DNA of 64,000 nt from positions 1 through 64,000 of the forward strand of contig NZ_JBILJQ010000022.1 of NCBI RefSeq assembly GCF_044377145.1. Reading direction: 5' to 3'. The DNA is from Aquimonas sp044377145 (GTDB taxonomy: Bacteria; Pseudomonadota; Gammaproteobacteria; Xanthomonadales; Xanthomonadaceae). Positions 46,876-55,117 of the stretch are shown here, in pieces. A program made the translations under genes and the position numbers. Positions within the stretch are counted from its first letter, which is position 1, and every line of letters begins with the position of its first letter. The notes below the pieces were generated by a model. It searched no databases. It was not told where the DNA came from and saw only the letters and a list, made by a program, of their open reading frames with translations.

Positions 46876-47592
46876 TCAGCCAAGCCTTTGGCCCGCTGAC
46901 GCAACGCTCGCCGCACGCGCATCCGCTGGCGGGCTGATCGGTGCAAGCCCCCGCGCAAGCAGCCAAAGCGCCAGCAGCAGTTCGCTCAGCGCCAGCGGCG
47001 CCAGCAAGGGCATCACCACCTCGCCGCCGAGCAGCGGCTGCGCCACCGAGTACATCTGCAGCAGCGCGGCGAGCATGCCGAAGCCGGTGAGCAGGCGCGG
47101 CAGGCAGCGGCCGCGGAAAAGCAGCGCATGCATCACCAGCAGGCCGGCGCCACTGATCAACAGGTGGATGTAGTGCGCCCAGTTGCGCTGCGCTGCCACC
47201 ACCCCGCGCAGTCCCTGATACAGCGCCTCGGCATCGGTGCCGGCGCGCTGGAAGTTCTCGCTCAGCGACAGCATTGAAAGCACCGCGCCCTGCTCGATCA
47301 GCGCGCCGACAAAGCTGGCGACCACCACGGCAGCGTAGACCCGCGCCAGCACCGGGCCGGCCTTCGACACCCACGGCCACAGCAGGCTCATCGCCAGCAG
47401 CGACAGCCCCGACCCGCCGATGCCCAGCAAGGCGGACAGGCCGATTCGTACTGGATGCTCGGCAGCGTTGTGCAGAAAGCCGGGCGGCTCGAACACCGGT
47501 GCCAGCAGGCCGAAGTTGATCCAGATACCGACCGCCATCTGCACCAGCAGCAGCGCCCCGAGGGTCCGTCCCACGCTCAGTTCGTTACGCAT
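46876..47592 (-). CDS. Polytopic membrane protein (DUF4386-like)
   Basis: 238 residues from the ATG at 47592, which has an AAGGAG site. About seven hydrophobic helices. The pattern VGRTLGALLLVQMAVGIWIN and the long SLSENFQRAGTDAEALYQGL loop suggest the DUF4386 group, but similarity is modest. It is the first gene of an operon with the LytS-type kinase and LytTR regulator, so it may sense, or be controlled by, the same signal. Function unknown. Confidence 0.6.
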   Translation of the reverse strand: MRNELSVGRTLGALLLVQMAVGIWINFGLLAPVFEPPGFLHNAAEHPVRIGLSALLGIGGSGLSLLAMSLLWPWVSKAGPVLARVYAAVVVASFVGALIEQGAVLSMLSLSENFQRAGTDAEALYQGLRGVVAAQRNWAHYIHLLISGAGLLVMHALLFRGRCLPRLLTGFGMLAALLQMYSVAQPLLGGEVVMPLLAPLALSELLLALWLLARGLAPISPPADARAASVASAGQRLG

Positions 47593-47677
47593 CCCTGTCT
47601 CCTTCGGGCTCACGAGCCTGCAGTGTCGCGCTCTGCATTCGCGGATCGGCAGGCTGCTGCGACCGAACGCGGAATAC

Positions 47678-47692
47678 GCGGACGAAACGTCC
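47678..47692. promoter_or_regulatory. Short palindrome upstream of the DUF4386-kinase-regulator operon
   Basis: CGGACG-AAA-CGTCCG, a perfect 6-bp inverted repeat with a 3-base spacer, 86 bases upstream of the DUF4386-like start. An ACGCGGA direct repeat abuts it. It could be a transcription-factor site for the divergent promoters here; the factor is unknown. The rest of 47593-47871 holds no gene. Confidence 0.35.
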
Positions 47693-47871
47693 GATTGCAC
47701 GCCTGAGCGCCCGCTCGCGCCGCCAAGCGGGCGGGCGTTCGCGCGGGTGGCCGCAGAAAGACGCCGCGGGCGGCGCAGCGCCGGCTGTCGAAATCGGCTG
47801 CCCCGGTTCGACTGTAAAGTGTCGATGCAGAACGCCGTCGACGCTTTCCCTGACCCCTGCGAGGTATTGCG

Positions 47872-48285
47872 ATGCTGATCCAGCCCTACCTGTTCTTCGA
47901 TGGACGCGGCGAAGAGGCCGCTCACTTCTACCGCGATGCGCTCGGCGCCGAGATCGAGATGCTGATGCGATTCAACGAGGCCCCCGACCCGCCGCCCGCC
48001 GACACGGTGCCCGCCGATTGGGGCGACAAGGTGATGCACGCCAGCCTGAAGATCGGCGAGCTGCGGCTGATGCTCTCCGACGGCTGCGCCGGCGACGGCA
48101 GCACGCCGGCCGGCTATGCGCTGTCGCTGAGCGTGGCCGATGCCGGGACGGTGGATCGCACCATCGCCGCGCTCGCCGAAGGCGGCGAGATCACCATGCC
48201 TGCCGACGCGACCTTCTGGTCGCCGCGTTTCGGCATGCTGCGCGACCGCTTCGGCGTGCAGTGGATGGTCGGCATCGACGGCTGA
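47872..48285 (+). CDS. VOC-family protein (PhnB/glyoxalase-like)
   Basis: 137 residues. The PhnB-type pattern is LIQPYLFFDGRGEEAAHFYR with DALGAEIEMLMRFNE, then VMHASLKIGELRLMLSDG and the end FWSPRFGMLRDRFGVQWMVG. Two beta-alpha-beta-beta-beta modules form the vicinal oxygen chelate fold. Such proteins are usually annotated as 3-demethylubiquinone methyltransferase-like or glyoxalase-like with no proven substrate. It is divergent from the DUF4386-like gene. Confidence 0.88.
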   Translation: MLIQPYLFFDGRGEEAAHFYRDALGAEIEMLMRFNEAPDPPPADTVPADWGDKVMHASLKIGELRLMLSDGCAGDGSTPAGYALSLSVADAGTVDRTIAALAEGGEITMPADATFWSPRFGMLRDRFGVQWMVGIDG

Positions 48286-48432
48286 GAAAACCTGTGCCCG
48301 CGGCGACTGCCCTTCATTTTGAGATCAACGCCGGCCGACGATTGCGCATCGGCGTGCGGAGCTGCTTTGGGCCCTCGTGGCACTCAGGAGCAGGCGGGTC
48401 ACACCGCCGCACCGGCCGAGATGAGGCAACAG

Positions 48433-48462
48433 AAAAGGGCGCGCCTTTCGGCGCGCCCTTTT
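48433..48462. terminator. Strong bidirectional intrinsic terminator
   Basis: AAAAGGGCGCGCC / GGCGCGCCCTTTT, a perfect 13-bp stem with loop TTTC and T/A ends on both strands, between the VOC gene and the convergent 958-residue secreted protein. It is the cleanest two-way terminator in the window. Confidence 0.85.
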
Positions 48463-48481
48463 CATTCATCACTGCAACGAG

Positions 48482-51358
48482 TTACTGACAGCCAAACACG
48501 CGGATGTCATCGATCTCGAAGCCATTGGGCGCAGACGCCGCGGTGTTGTCGTCACCAGTCGCACGGAAGCGCAGGCGGATGGTCTGGCCGGCGAAGCCAT
48601 TGAGATCGACCACCGAGTTGCGAGCACCGCCTGCCGAACGACACCACATCGGCACTCCGCCGCCGACCGGATTGGTGCCACCGGCACTGACGCCGTCGTA
48701 GGGGTCGGTCAACAATTGCCTGTTCAGCTGCTGCCAGCTGCTGCCGTTGTCGGTGCTGATGTCCAGCAGTGCGCCGTCCCAGCAGCCGGTGGCTCCGTCG
48801 ATCTCAAACACGTGGAAGGTGCGGAAGGTCAACTGCAGCGGGCTCTGCGCGGCAGCCGGCAGAACGATCGGCGGCGAGATCAAGGGCTGATCATTCGGCT
48901 CGGTACTGACATTGCTGGCGCGCCAAACGGTGGATGTCATGCCGGTTCCGGTGGCAGCCGTGCGGACCCAGGTGTTGGCCCCAACGCCGACCGGCGTAGT
49001 CCAAGCGATCGCCGGGCTTTGGTTGTCGTCGAAGAACACCTGGTTGGCGGTGGTGCCCGCCGGACAGGTGCCAGGCGTGCCAGTGGTGAACTGGAAGCTG
49101 GCCGAGATCACGCCATCGCCGCAGTAGTTGATCGCTCGCACCCGCCAGAAGTAGCCGGTGTTGGCCAACAACACATTGGTCACTGCACTGGTGGCCTCCA
49201 CGGTCTGGTCGAACACGATGCTGGCGAACCCGGCATCGGTCGCCACCTGCACGCGATAGCGCAGCGCGCCGGGCACCGCATTCCAGCTCAGGACCGGTCG
49301 AATCAGTTGACCCACCGCATTGTTGGTGGGCGCCACGAGCGTGGCGGCGACCGGCGCGGCGGACGACACGCTGAGCGTCACCGGCAGGCTGCGGACCTTG
49401 CCGTCAGCCGACGCGACGATGGCGCCGGAGTAGTCACCCGAAGCCAGGCTCGTTGCGCCGCCAAAGGTCACGCTGCCGGCGTTCGGCAGCGACAGCGGAT
49501 TGGCGCTGAAGCTCGGCGTCACGCCCGGCAACCCGCTCAAGGACAGGGTGGCAGCGCCGCTCTGGCCCGACACGACGCCGGCGCGGAACTCGAACACCGG
49601 ATTGCTGGCACTCGCCGCACAGATCTCGAAGCGAGCGGCCGACTGCGGCACCAGTCGGAAATCGGGCTGCCCGCATTCCGGGAAGCGGAAGCTGCAGATG
49701 CGCGTGGTCCAGCCGGCAGTTGAGGTGGTCGCGAGGTATTCGCTGGTGAACCAGAAGGTGCATTCGTCTTGCGGGTCGGTGCTCATCGAGGCGTAGTCGC
49801 CCCAGCGTCCGGAGGTGCTGGTCTGTGAGCCGTTGGCGATGCCGGCGGTGCAGCTGGCTTCGTCCAGCAGCATGCCGGGTGGGGTGGCGAAGGTCCGGCC
49901 GGTATAGCGGATCTGCGGGTTCAGCGTGGCGCTGGAAACCGAATAGCCGAGGCCCAGGTAACCGTTGCGATCGATGTTGATGCCGCCCATCCAGCGGTTG
50001 TGTGCGTCCGGCGAGTAGACGCCGTCTTCGACCAGGCCCTTGGCCAACAGTACCGGTGCAGCGGCAACCGGCGGCTCAAATCCGTCAGCGAACACAGCTA
50101 CGCCCTGAACCACGGCAGGCGCACGGAGGTCGAAATGCGCCCAGCGGACGCCAAGCTCGGTGCCCCCCGCGTTGACCGTATGGTTGACGACCACAGAGGT
50201 CTCAGTCGGCGCGCCGTTTGGGAAAGCGCGGGCGCTGGCGCGGTACATCAGATTCTGGGCAAAGGTGTCGAGTCCCTGGGTGGTCCCCGCCTGCGGTGAT
50301 TCACCGATTGCGTTCGAGAACGGTGCGCTGGCCGCGACCCGCGTTGGCGTCGTGCTCAAGGTCGAGTTGGCCGGCGTCGCCCAGTCCGCGCACAGATCCC
50401 AGAACAGGTAGTCCGAGGTGCTGCTGTCGAAGTGGACGAAAGGCGCGCAGGCACCGGCGCGGGCCTTGGTGGTGCCTTCCAGGTGCGCGGGCAAGGCGCC
50501 GTAGGCATCGATGCCAGGGAAGCGCAGCATGGAGACCTGCGAAGCCGGCGCGCCGGCCAGCATGCGGTTGCGGTCGACAGCGACAAAGGCCGCGCCTTGA
50601 AACGTTTGCCCCTGGAACTCGTGGACGACAAAGTAGTAGCCGTCACGGCCGGTCGAGGCGTCCTGCCAGATGCCGATGTGCGGATAGTCGTTGAACCGCG
50701 GGAACACGAACTCGTAGCGGCTGTACGGGCCCATCGGGTCTGAAGTCTGCGAGATCGCGAAGCACTGCCGCGGCACCGCCGAGCCGGTGAACTGGCTGAA
50801 CACCCAGCGTTCGGCGGCATCGTCGTAAAGCACGATCGGATCACCAGCGTCGGTCGTTTCACACGCGCCGCCGAAACCCGCCCAGAAGATGTTGCCTTCC
50901 ATCGGCGCGCCAATCGGCAGCCCCGTCGCCTTGTTGAATACGTTCCACTGCGTATTCACCCACTGGATGACGTGGGTGTCGCTGACATCGGCATTGGTGT
51001 CCGGCGGCAACGAGCCGTTGAGGCTGAGGCCGTTGAAGGACTGCAGCGGCGCAGGCACCGGCGGCGAACCCAGCGGCGAGGTCTGCACGCCCGACAACTC
51101 GGCCATCCAGCGCGGCTGGTTGCTGTCCAGCGGGGTTGGCTTCAGCAGGATGTTGGGAATTTCCGTGGTCGGACCGACGAAACGGGTCGGCGTAGAGCGC
51201 AGCAGTTCGCTAAGTGGCGGCGAGACGTCCGCGCGCACGGCCTTGGCGGTTTCCACTCGTGGGTCGACGCCCGACGCTGTAGGCGTCTCTGCGTAGGCCG
51301 GTACAACACTGGACAAGAGCCCACAGACAAGCAGGCTCAGGTGCGGTTTCAAGAACAT
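48482..51358 (-). CDS. Large secreted protein with fibronectin-like region, unknown function
   Basis: 958 residues with a signal peptide (SLLVCGLLSSVVPAYA). Residues about 100-550 form a domain with recurring motifs such as HVIQWVNTQWNVFNKATGLP, PYSRYEFVFPRFNDYPHIGI and RWMGGINIDRNGYLGLGYSV, which look like the blades of a secreted beta-propeller. VFADGFEPPVAA sits in its middle. Residues about 610-800 look like Ig/FnIII modules (VLSWNAVPGALRYRVQVATD, YFWRVRAINYCGDGVISA). The last part resembles a carbohydrate-binding jelly roll (GFAGQTIRLRFRATGDDNTA, GFEIDDIRVFGC). Likely extracellular; no catalytic motif seen. Confidence 0.75.
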   Translation of the reverse strand: MFLKPHLSLLVCGLLSSVVPAYAETPTASGVDPRVETAKAVRADVSPPLSELLRSTPTRFVGPTTEIPNILLKPTPLDSNQPRWMAELSGVQTSPLGSPPVPAPLQSFNGLSLNGSLPPDTNADVSDTHVIQWVNTQWNVFNKATGLPIGAPMEGNIFWAGFGGACETTDAGDPIVLYDDAAERWVFSQFTGSAVPRQCFAISQTSDPMGPYSRYEFVFPRFNDYPHIGIWQDASTGRDGYYFVVHEFQGQTFQGAAFVAVDRNRMLAGAPASQVSMLRFPGIDAYGALPAHLEGTTKARAGACAPFVHFDSSTSDYLFWDLCADWATPANSTLSTTPTRVAASAPFSNAIGESPQAGTTQGLDTFAQNLMYRASARAFPNGAPTETSVVVNHTVNAGGTELGVRWAHFDLRAPAVVQGVAVFADGFEPPVAAAPVLLAKGLVEDGVYSPDAHNRWMGGINIDRNGYLGLGYSVSSATLNPQIRYTGRTFATPPGMLLDEASCTAGIANGSQTSTSGRWGDYASMSTDPQDECTFWFTSEYLATTSTAGWTTRICSFRFPECGQPDFRLVPQSAARFEICAASASNPVFEFRAGVVSGQSGAATLSLSGLPGVTPSFSANPLSLPNAGSVTFGGATSLASGDYSGAIVASADGKVRSLPVTLSVSSAAPVAATLVAPTNNAVGQLIRPVLSWNAVPGALRYRVQVATDAGFASIVFDQTVEATSAVTNVLLANTGYFWRVRAINYCGDGVISASFQFTTGTPGTCPAGTTANQVFFDDNQSPAIAWTTPVGVGANTWVRTAATGTGMTSTVWRASNVSTEPNDQPLISPPIVLPAAAQSPLQLTFRTFHVFEIDGATGCWDGALLDISTDNGSSWQQLNRQLLTDPYDGVSAGGTNPVGGGVPMWCRSAGGARNSVVDLNGFAGQTIRLRFRATGDDNTAASAPNGFEIDDIRVFGCQ

Positions 51359-51584
51359 GTTTTTCCCCAGATAGTGGCCAGCTGATCGCGATCACCCCCG
51401 CGCAGCGCCGCCGAGTGTACTCCCCAAGGCAGCCGGTGTTCGAACAGCAAGACCAAGGGCTATGCCAAGGTCGGAGACCACGTGCTGAGGCGAGCAAACC
51501 TGAGTCGTCTCCAGGAGCACAAGGCAATAATCGATGACGCCGAGCGTCCGCGGCGGAGCTCCGCCGCAGTCCGCATGGTGAGGC

Positions 51585-52595
51585 TCAGCCCTGGTTGGTT
51601 GTCATCGCCAGCAGTCGGCGACGATGGTCGAGCAGGAACTCGCGGGTGCCGGCGGCCAGGCTGGGCTCAGCCAGGGTCTGCTCGATCAGCGGCAGTTCGC
51701 GCTCCGGCGCCTGGCGTCGGATCGCATGCAGGGCCAGCTCGGACAGCGCTCCGTTTCCACATCCCACCCAGCGCACCAGGTGCTCAAGGGGCACCTCCAC
51801 CCCATCGCGCTGGAGAATGCCGAAGGCCGTCCACATCAGGCCCTCGTTGGCTTGGCCCGGCGCTGTCGGCACCGACTCCCGCGCCAACAGCTGCGCCGCA
51901 ACCGGCGCCCAACCATCGCCGTAGTGCACGGGGAAGATCAGCGCCGCCTCCAGCACCGTCGAGCGCGCCACGACTGTGCGATCGGTGCGCAGAACGAACG
52001 CGCGTAGCCGGCGCTGCTCCGACGCCCCCAGCTGCTGACGCAGCGAGGAGCGCGCGAACAGCTCGGCGGCGAACAGGCTCTGCATCTGCGGATCGTCGGA
52101 GCGCAGCCCGGCCATCGAACGCCGAAGGTGCTCGCGGCCGTTGAGGCGCTCGGCGCTCGGCGCCTGCAGCAGCAGTTCGCGGGTTTCTTCGCGGGCTTCC
52201 AGCAAAGCCGGACTCACTCCCTCACTCACCAGCAGCTGCGGCCCATCCGGCCGCATGACCCGCAACTTCTTGGTCGACGGCGAGCGCTGGGTTTCCTGCC
52301 AAGCGAGCACGTAGCGAACTCCAGGCTTGGCAAGTGCAATCGCATGCCCGTCGGCGCGTACTCGCACCTCGGTACGCGCCTCACCGCCGTGGACCACGCG
52401 CACATCGATGAAACGAAGGATGTCGGGTTCGGGCCGATCAGCAAACGTGGCTTCGGCCAAAACCGTGTCGCGATCCCACAGGGCATCGATTGGCGGTGGC
52501 ACCACCGGTGCGGCCAGCGCAACCGGGAGTCCGAACAGCAGGGCGGCGAGTACGACCATCCCGAGGCAACGAAAAGAAGCGGACGAGGTATTCAT
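51585..52595 (-). CDS. Exported protein of unknown function
   Basis: 336 residues from the ATG at 52595, giving a signal peptide (GMVVLAALLFGLPVALA). The first 120 residues are beta-rich (DILRFIDVRVVHGGEARTEV). The rest is Leu/Ala/Arg-rich and helical, possibly HEAT-like repeats (SLFAAELFARSSLRQQLGAS, LSELALHAIRRQAPERELPL). No family is recognised. It may follow the same transcription direction as the 958-residue protein but is 226 bases upstream of it, so they are probably separate units. Confidence 0.6.
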   Translation of the reverse strand: MNTSSASFRCLGMVVLAALLFGLPVALAAPVVPPPIDALWDRDTVLAEATFADRPEPDILRFIDVRVVHGGEARTEVRVRADGHAIALAKPGVRYVLAWQETQRSPSTKKLRVMRPDGPQLLVSEGVSPALLEAREETRELLLQAPSAERLNGREHLRRSMAGLRSDDPQMQSLFAAELFARSSLRQQLGASEQRRLRAFVLRTDRTVVARSTVLEAALIFPVHYGDGWAPVAAQLLARESVPTAPGQANEGLMWTAFGILQRDGVEVPLEHLVRWVGCGNGALSELALHAIRRQAPERELPLIEQTLAEPSLAAGTREFLLDHRRRLLAMTTNQG

Positions 52596-53258
52596 CGGCG
52601 CAGCATGCCAGAGCCGGACGCCATCGCCCAAGTGGAAGGCAAGGCGGAACGCCCTTCCCTTTGTCTCGCACGCGGCTACCGACCTGTGCTGAGAGAATCG
52701 GGACCGCGGGATCTCGCATGCTGCGCTCGCACGCTGATTGGGAAGGTCGCGATCGTCTGCATACGCCGCCCACACGCACCAGCCCTCCACCGACTCTCAC
52801 CCGGACTTGATGACACGCCTCATGGGGGCAGCACCACGATCAGCCTCGCCATTTTCCACACCACCTGGCCGCGACACCGCGCGCCAACGCAGGCAAGGCC
52901 GATCAGAAGAAACTGCGGATGGTGCTGTCAGGGGGGCGCAAGCAGCAGCTGCTGGCCGCTGCTGGGCAGATCAAAGTCGATGCCCTGGTGATCGACCTTG
53001 ATCTGCCCGGTGAGCGCTGGGAAGCCGTGCTCGGCGCGCCAGATCGCGGGTTCAAGCGTTGGCTGAGTCTGATCGTGTCCGGCTTCGCAAAGCGGGACAC
53101 GATCGAACCCCTGCGCGGCCCGCGCCGGCAGCTGTTGCGCGCACTGGTGAGCGCGCGCGCTGCGCTCGAACATGATCGGCTTGATTGTCGAGCACTTGGC
53201 CAGCACGCCTGCAGCGGCTGCCGCAGCAGGCGCGGAAACGTCGATGCTGCGGCGGAAT
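52596..53258. other. Decayed or unassigned region
   Basis: About 660 bases. A plus-strand frame open from 52814 (first ATG 52919) has codon usage like real genes up to about 53165 and encodes RKQQLLAAAGQIKVDALVID and ERWEAVLGAPDRGFKRWLSL. It has no recognisable family, signal peptide or ribosome binding site. It may be the remains of a gene, or an unknown one. Confidence 0.35.
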
Positions 53259-53381
53259 CAACAGCCCCGTCTGTACGCGGAATATCTTTGCTGCGCCAGC
53301 CAGGCCTCCTTCGATCCCGATCCGATCCAGGTCAACGAGCCCGGCCGCAGCCTGCGGATCGGCTGGGAGTACCGGTTCTGA
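53259..53381 (+). pseudogene. TonB-dependent receptor C-terminal fragment
   Basis: In the frame ending at 53381 the translation closes with QVNEPGRSLRIGWEYRF. N-E-P-G-R-S-L-R-x-G-x-x-Y-x-F is the typical last beta-strand of TonB-dependent receptors, with the terminal Phe needed for outer-membrane insertion. Nothing upstream in this frame looks like a receptor barrel, so it appears to be the stub of a deleted gene. An intact receptor and PepSY gene follow from 53568. Confidence 0.5.
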
Positions 53382-53567
53382 ACCCTTGAACGCGATGCCG
53401 ACCCGAAGCCGCTGCGCACAACGGTCGCGGTCGAGCTGATTGGCGTCGGAAGTCGCTACCCGCAGGTGCGCAACGCAGCTGCGACATTCGGTCGCATGGG
53501 CAGACGCGGCATCCGCGCCTAGGCTGCGCAGCCTCGCGCGGGCCCCGCGCTCAGCTGCGGCCAAGAC

Positions 53568-55088
53568 GTGCTCACCAGGAACAATCTGCCAACCCGCAGC
53601 AGAAGCGATCAGCAGCGGGCACGTTTACCCCTGCTGATCCGCCTGCACCGTGGCCTGCTGTGGTTGGCCGCCCTGGCCCTGTTCGGCTGGGTGCTTTCCG
53701 GCCTGCTGCATCCGCTGATGGGCCTGCTGGGTCCGCGTCCACTAAGTTTCGGCGCACCGGCACTGGAGCTTCGCGCCGACGCGCTCACAGCCGGCCTCGG
53801 TTCGGTGCTGCCTCAGCTCGACGACGCTCGCATTGCCCGCGTGGTCGCCGGCCCGGACGGCCCGGTGTGGCAGCTCAGTGCCGACTCCCGGCAGCCGCGC
53901 CGCTACCTGCAGCTCGACGGCAGCCCGGCCGCACTCGACGACGCGGCCTACGCGCGCTGGTTGGGTGAGTTCTATACAGGGCTGCATGCATTGCGCGGTC
54001 CGCCGGTGCTGATGACGGAGTTCGATGACGACTACCCCTGGGTCAACCGGCTGTTGCCGGTATGGCGTCTGGACTACGACACGCCGCAGCAGCACAGCGC
54101 CTATCTGCACACCGAGACGGGCTCCCTCACCAGCTACGTCGACGCACGCAAGCGTGTTCTGCAGAACACTTTCCGCCAGGTCCACACGCTCGCCTTTCTG
54201 GATCAACTGCCGCCGCTGCAGCTCGCGCTGATCTGCGCGCTGATGCTGGCGCTGCTGGTGGTCGCCTGCACCGGCCTTTTGCTGGCACTGCAGCGCTGGG
54301 GTCGCAGCGGCACACCAACACGACGCTGGCATCGGCGACTCGGCCTGGTCGCGCTGCTGCCGGTGCTGGTGATGGCTGCCAGCGGCCTGCTGCACGCCGT
54401 GGTGACGCGCGGGCCGCCGCAGACGCCGGTGCTGGCGGCGGCTCCGGGCCTGCTGGCCACGAGCTTCGACGCGCTGAAGATCGATCCGGCGCGCTGGCAG
54501 CAGGCGCTGCCGGCACAACTCGATGCAGCGGCGCTGCGGCACGGGCCGGAGGGGCATGCATGGCTGGTGTTCCGGGCTGCGGCCCGTGCAGCTGACGCGG
54601 TGCCCGCACACGACGGACATCACCCGACGGCTGCAGCATCCGCTGCGCCCGCTGGCCTGCAGGCCCTGCAGCTGGATCTGCCGGCGCGATCTTCGATTGG
54701 GCTGAGCGAGCTCGGCGAGGCCTCAGTACGCAGCCATCTCGGCGCCCTGCCCGCCGGACAGCCGCGCTTCGGATTTGATCCGGACTACGACTTCCGCAAC
54801 CGCCGCCTGCCGGCCTGGGGCGTGATCGAGCCCGGCAGCGGGGATCGCCTGAGCTTCGACCCATTGACCGGTCAGCTGCTGGATCGCGCGCCCGGCAGCC
54901 GCCGCTTCGAAGCCTGGGCGTTCTCCTGGCTGCACAAATGGAACCCCTTGAGCAGCGTTCTCGGCCGGATCGGTCGCGATGCGCTGCAGGCCGGCTGGCT
55001 GCTGCTGGCCCTTCTGGTGGCCGGACTCGGCATCGCCCTGCGCCTGCGTCGCACGCAGCGACCGGGCGCCCGAACCCGCACTTCCTGA
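53568..55088 (+). CDS. PepSY-domain inner-membrane protein
   Basis: 506 residues from a GTG at 53568. About four transmembrane helices: GLLWLAALALFGWVLSGLLH near residue 30, LALICALMLALLVVACTGLL, LGLVALLPVLVMAASGLLHA, and ALQAGWLLLALLVAGLGIAL at the end. PepSY-like stretches face the periplasm (LLPVWRLDYDTPQQHSAYLH with TETGSLTSYVDARKRVLQ). The pattern HRRLGLVALLPVLVMAASG is typical of PepSY_TM proteins, which accompany siderophore receptors and may reduce ferric siderophores. It is followed by the TonB receptor after 29 bases, an operon for iron uptake. Confidence 0.85.
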   Translation: MLTRNNLPTRSRSDQQRARLPLLIRLHRGLLWLAALALFGWVLSGLLHPLMGLLGPRPLSFGAPALELRADALTAGLGSVLPQLDDARIARVVAGPDGPVWQLSADSRQPRRYLQLDGSPAALDDAAYARWLGEFYTGLHALRGPPVLMTEFDDDYPWVNRLLPVWRLDYDTPQQHSAYLHTETGSLTSYVDARKRVLQNTFRQVHTLAFLDQLPPLQLALICALMLALLVVACTGLLLALQRWGRSGTPTRRWHRRLGLVALLPVLVMAASGLLHAVVTRGPPQTPVLAAAPGLLATSFDALKIDPARWQQALPAQLDAAALRHGPEGHAWLVFRAAARAADAVPAHDGHHPTAAASAAPAGLQALQLDLPARSSIGLSELGEASVRSHLGALPAGQPRFGFDPDYDFRNRRLPAWGVIEPGSGDRLSFDPLTGQLLDRAPGSRRFEAWAFSWLHKWNPLSSVLGRIGRDALQAGWLLLALLVAGLGIALRLRRTQRPGARTRTS

Positions 55089-55117
55089 TCGCCCCCGAAC
55101 TCTGCCGGAGCACACCC

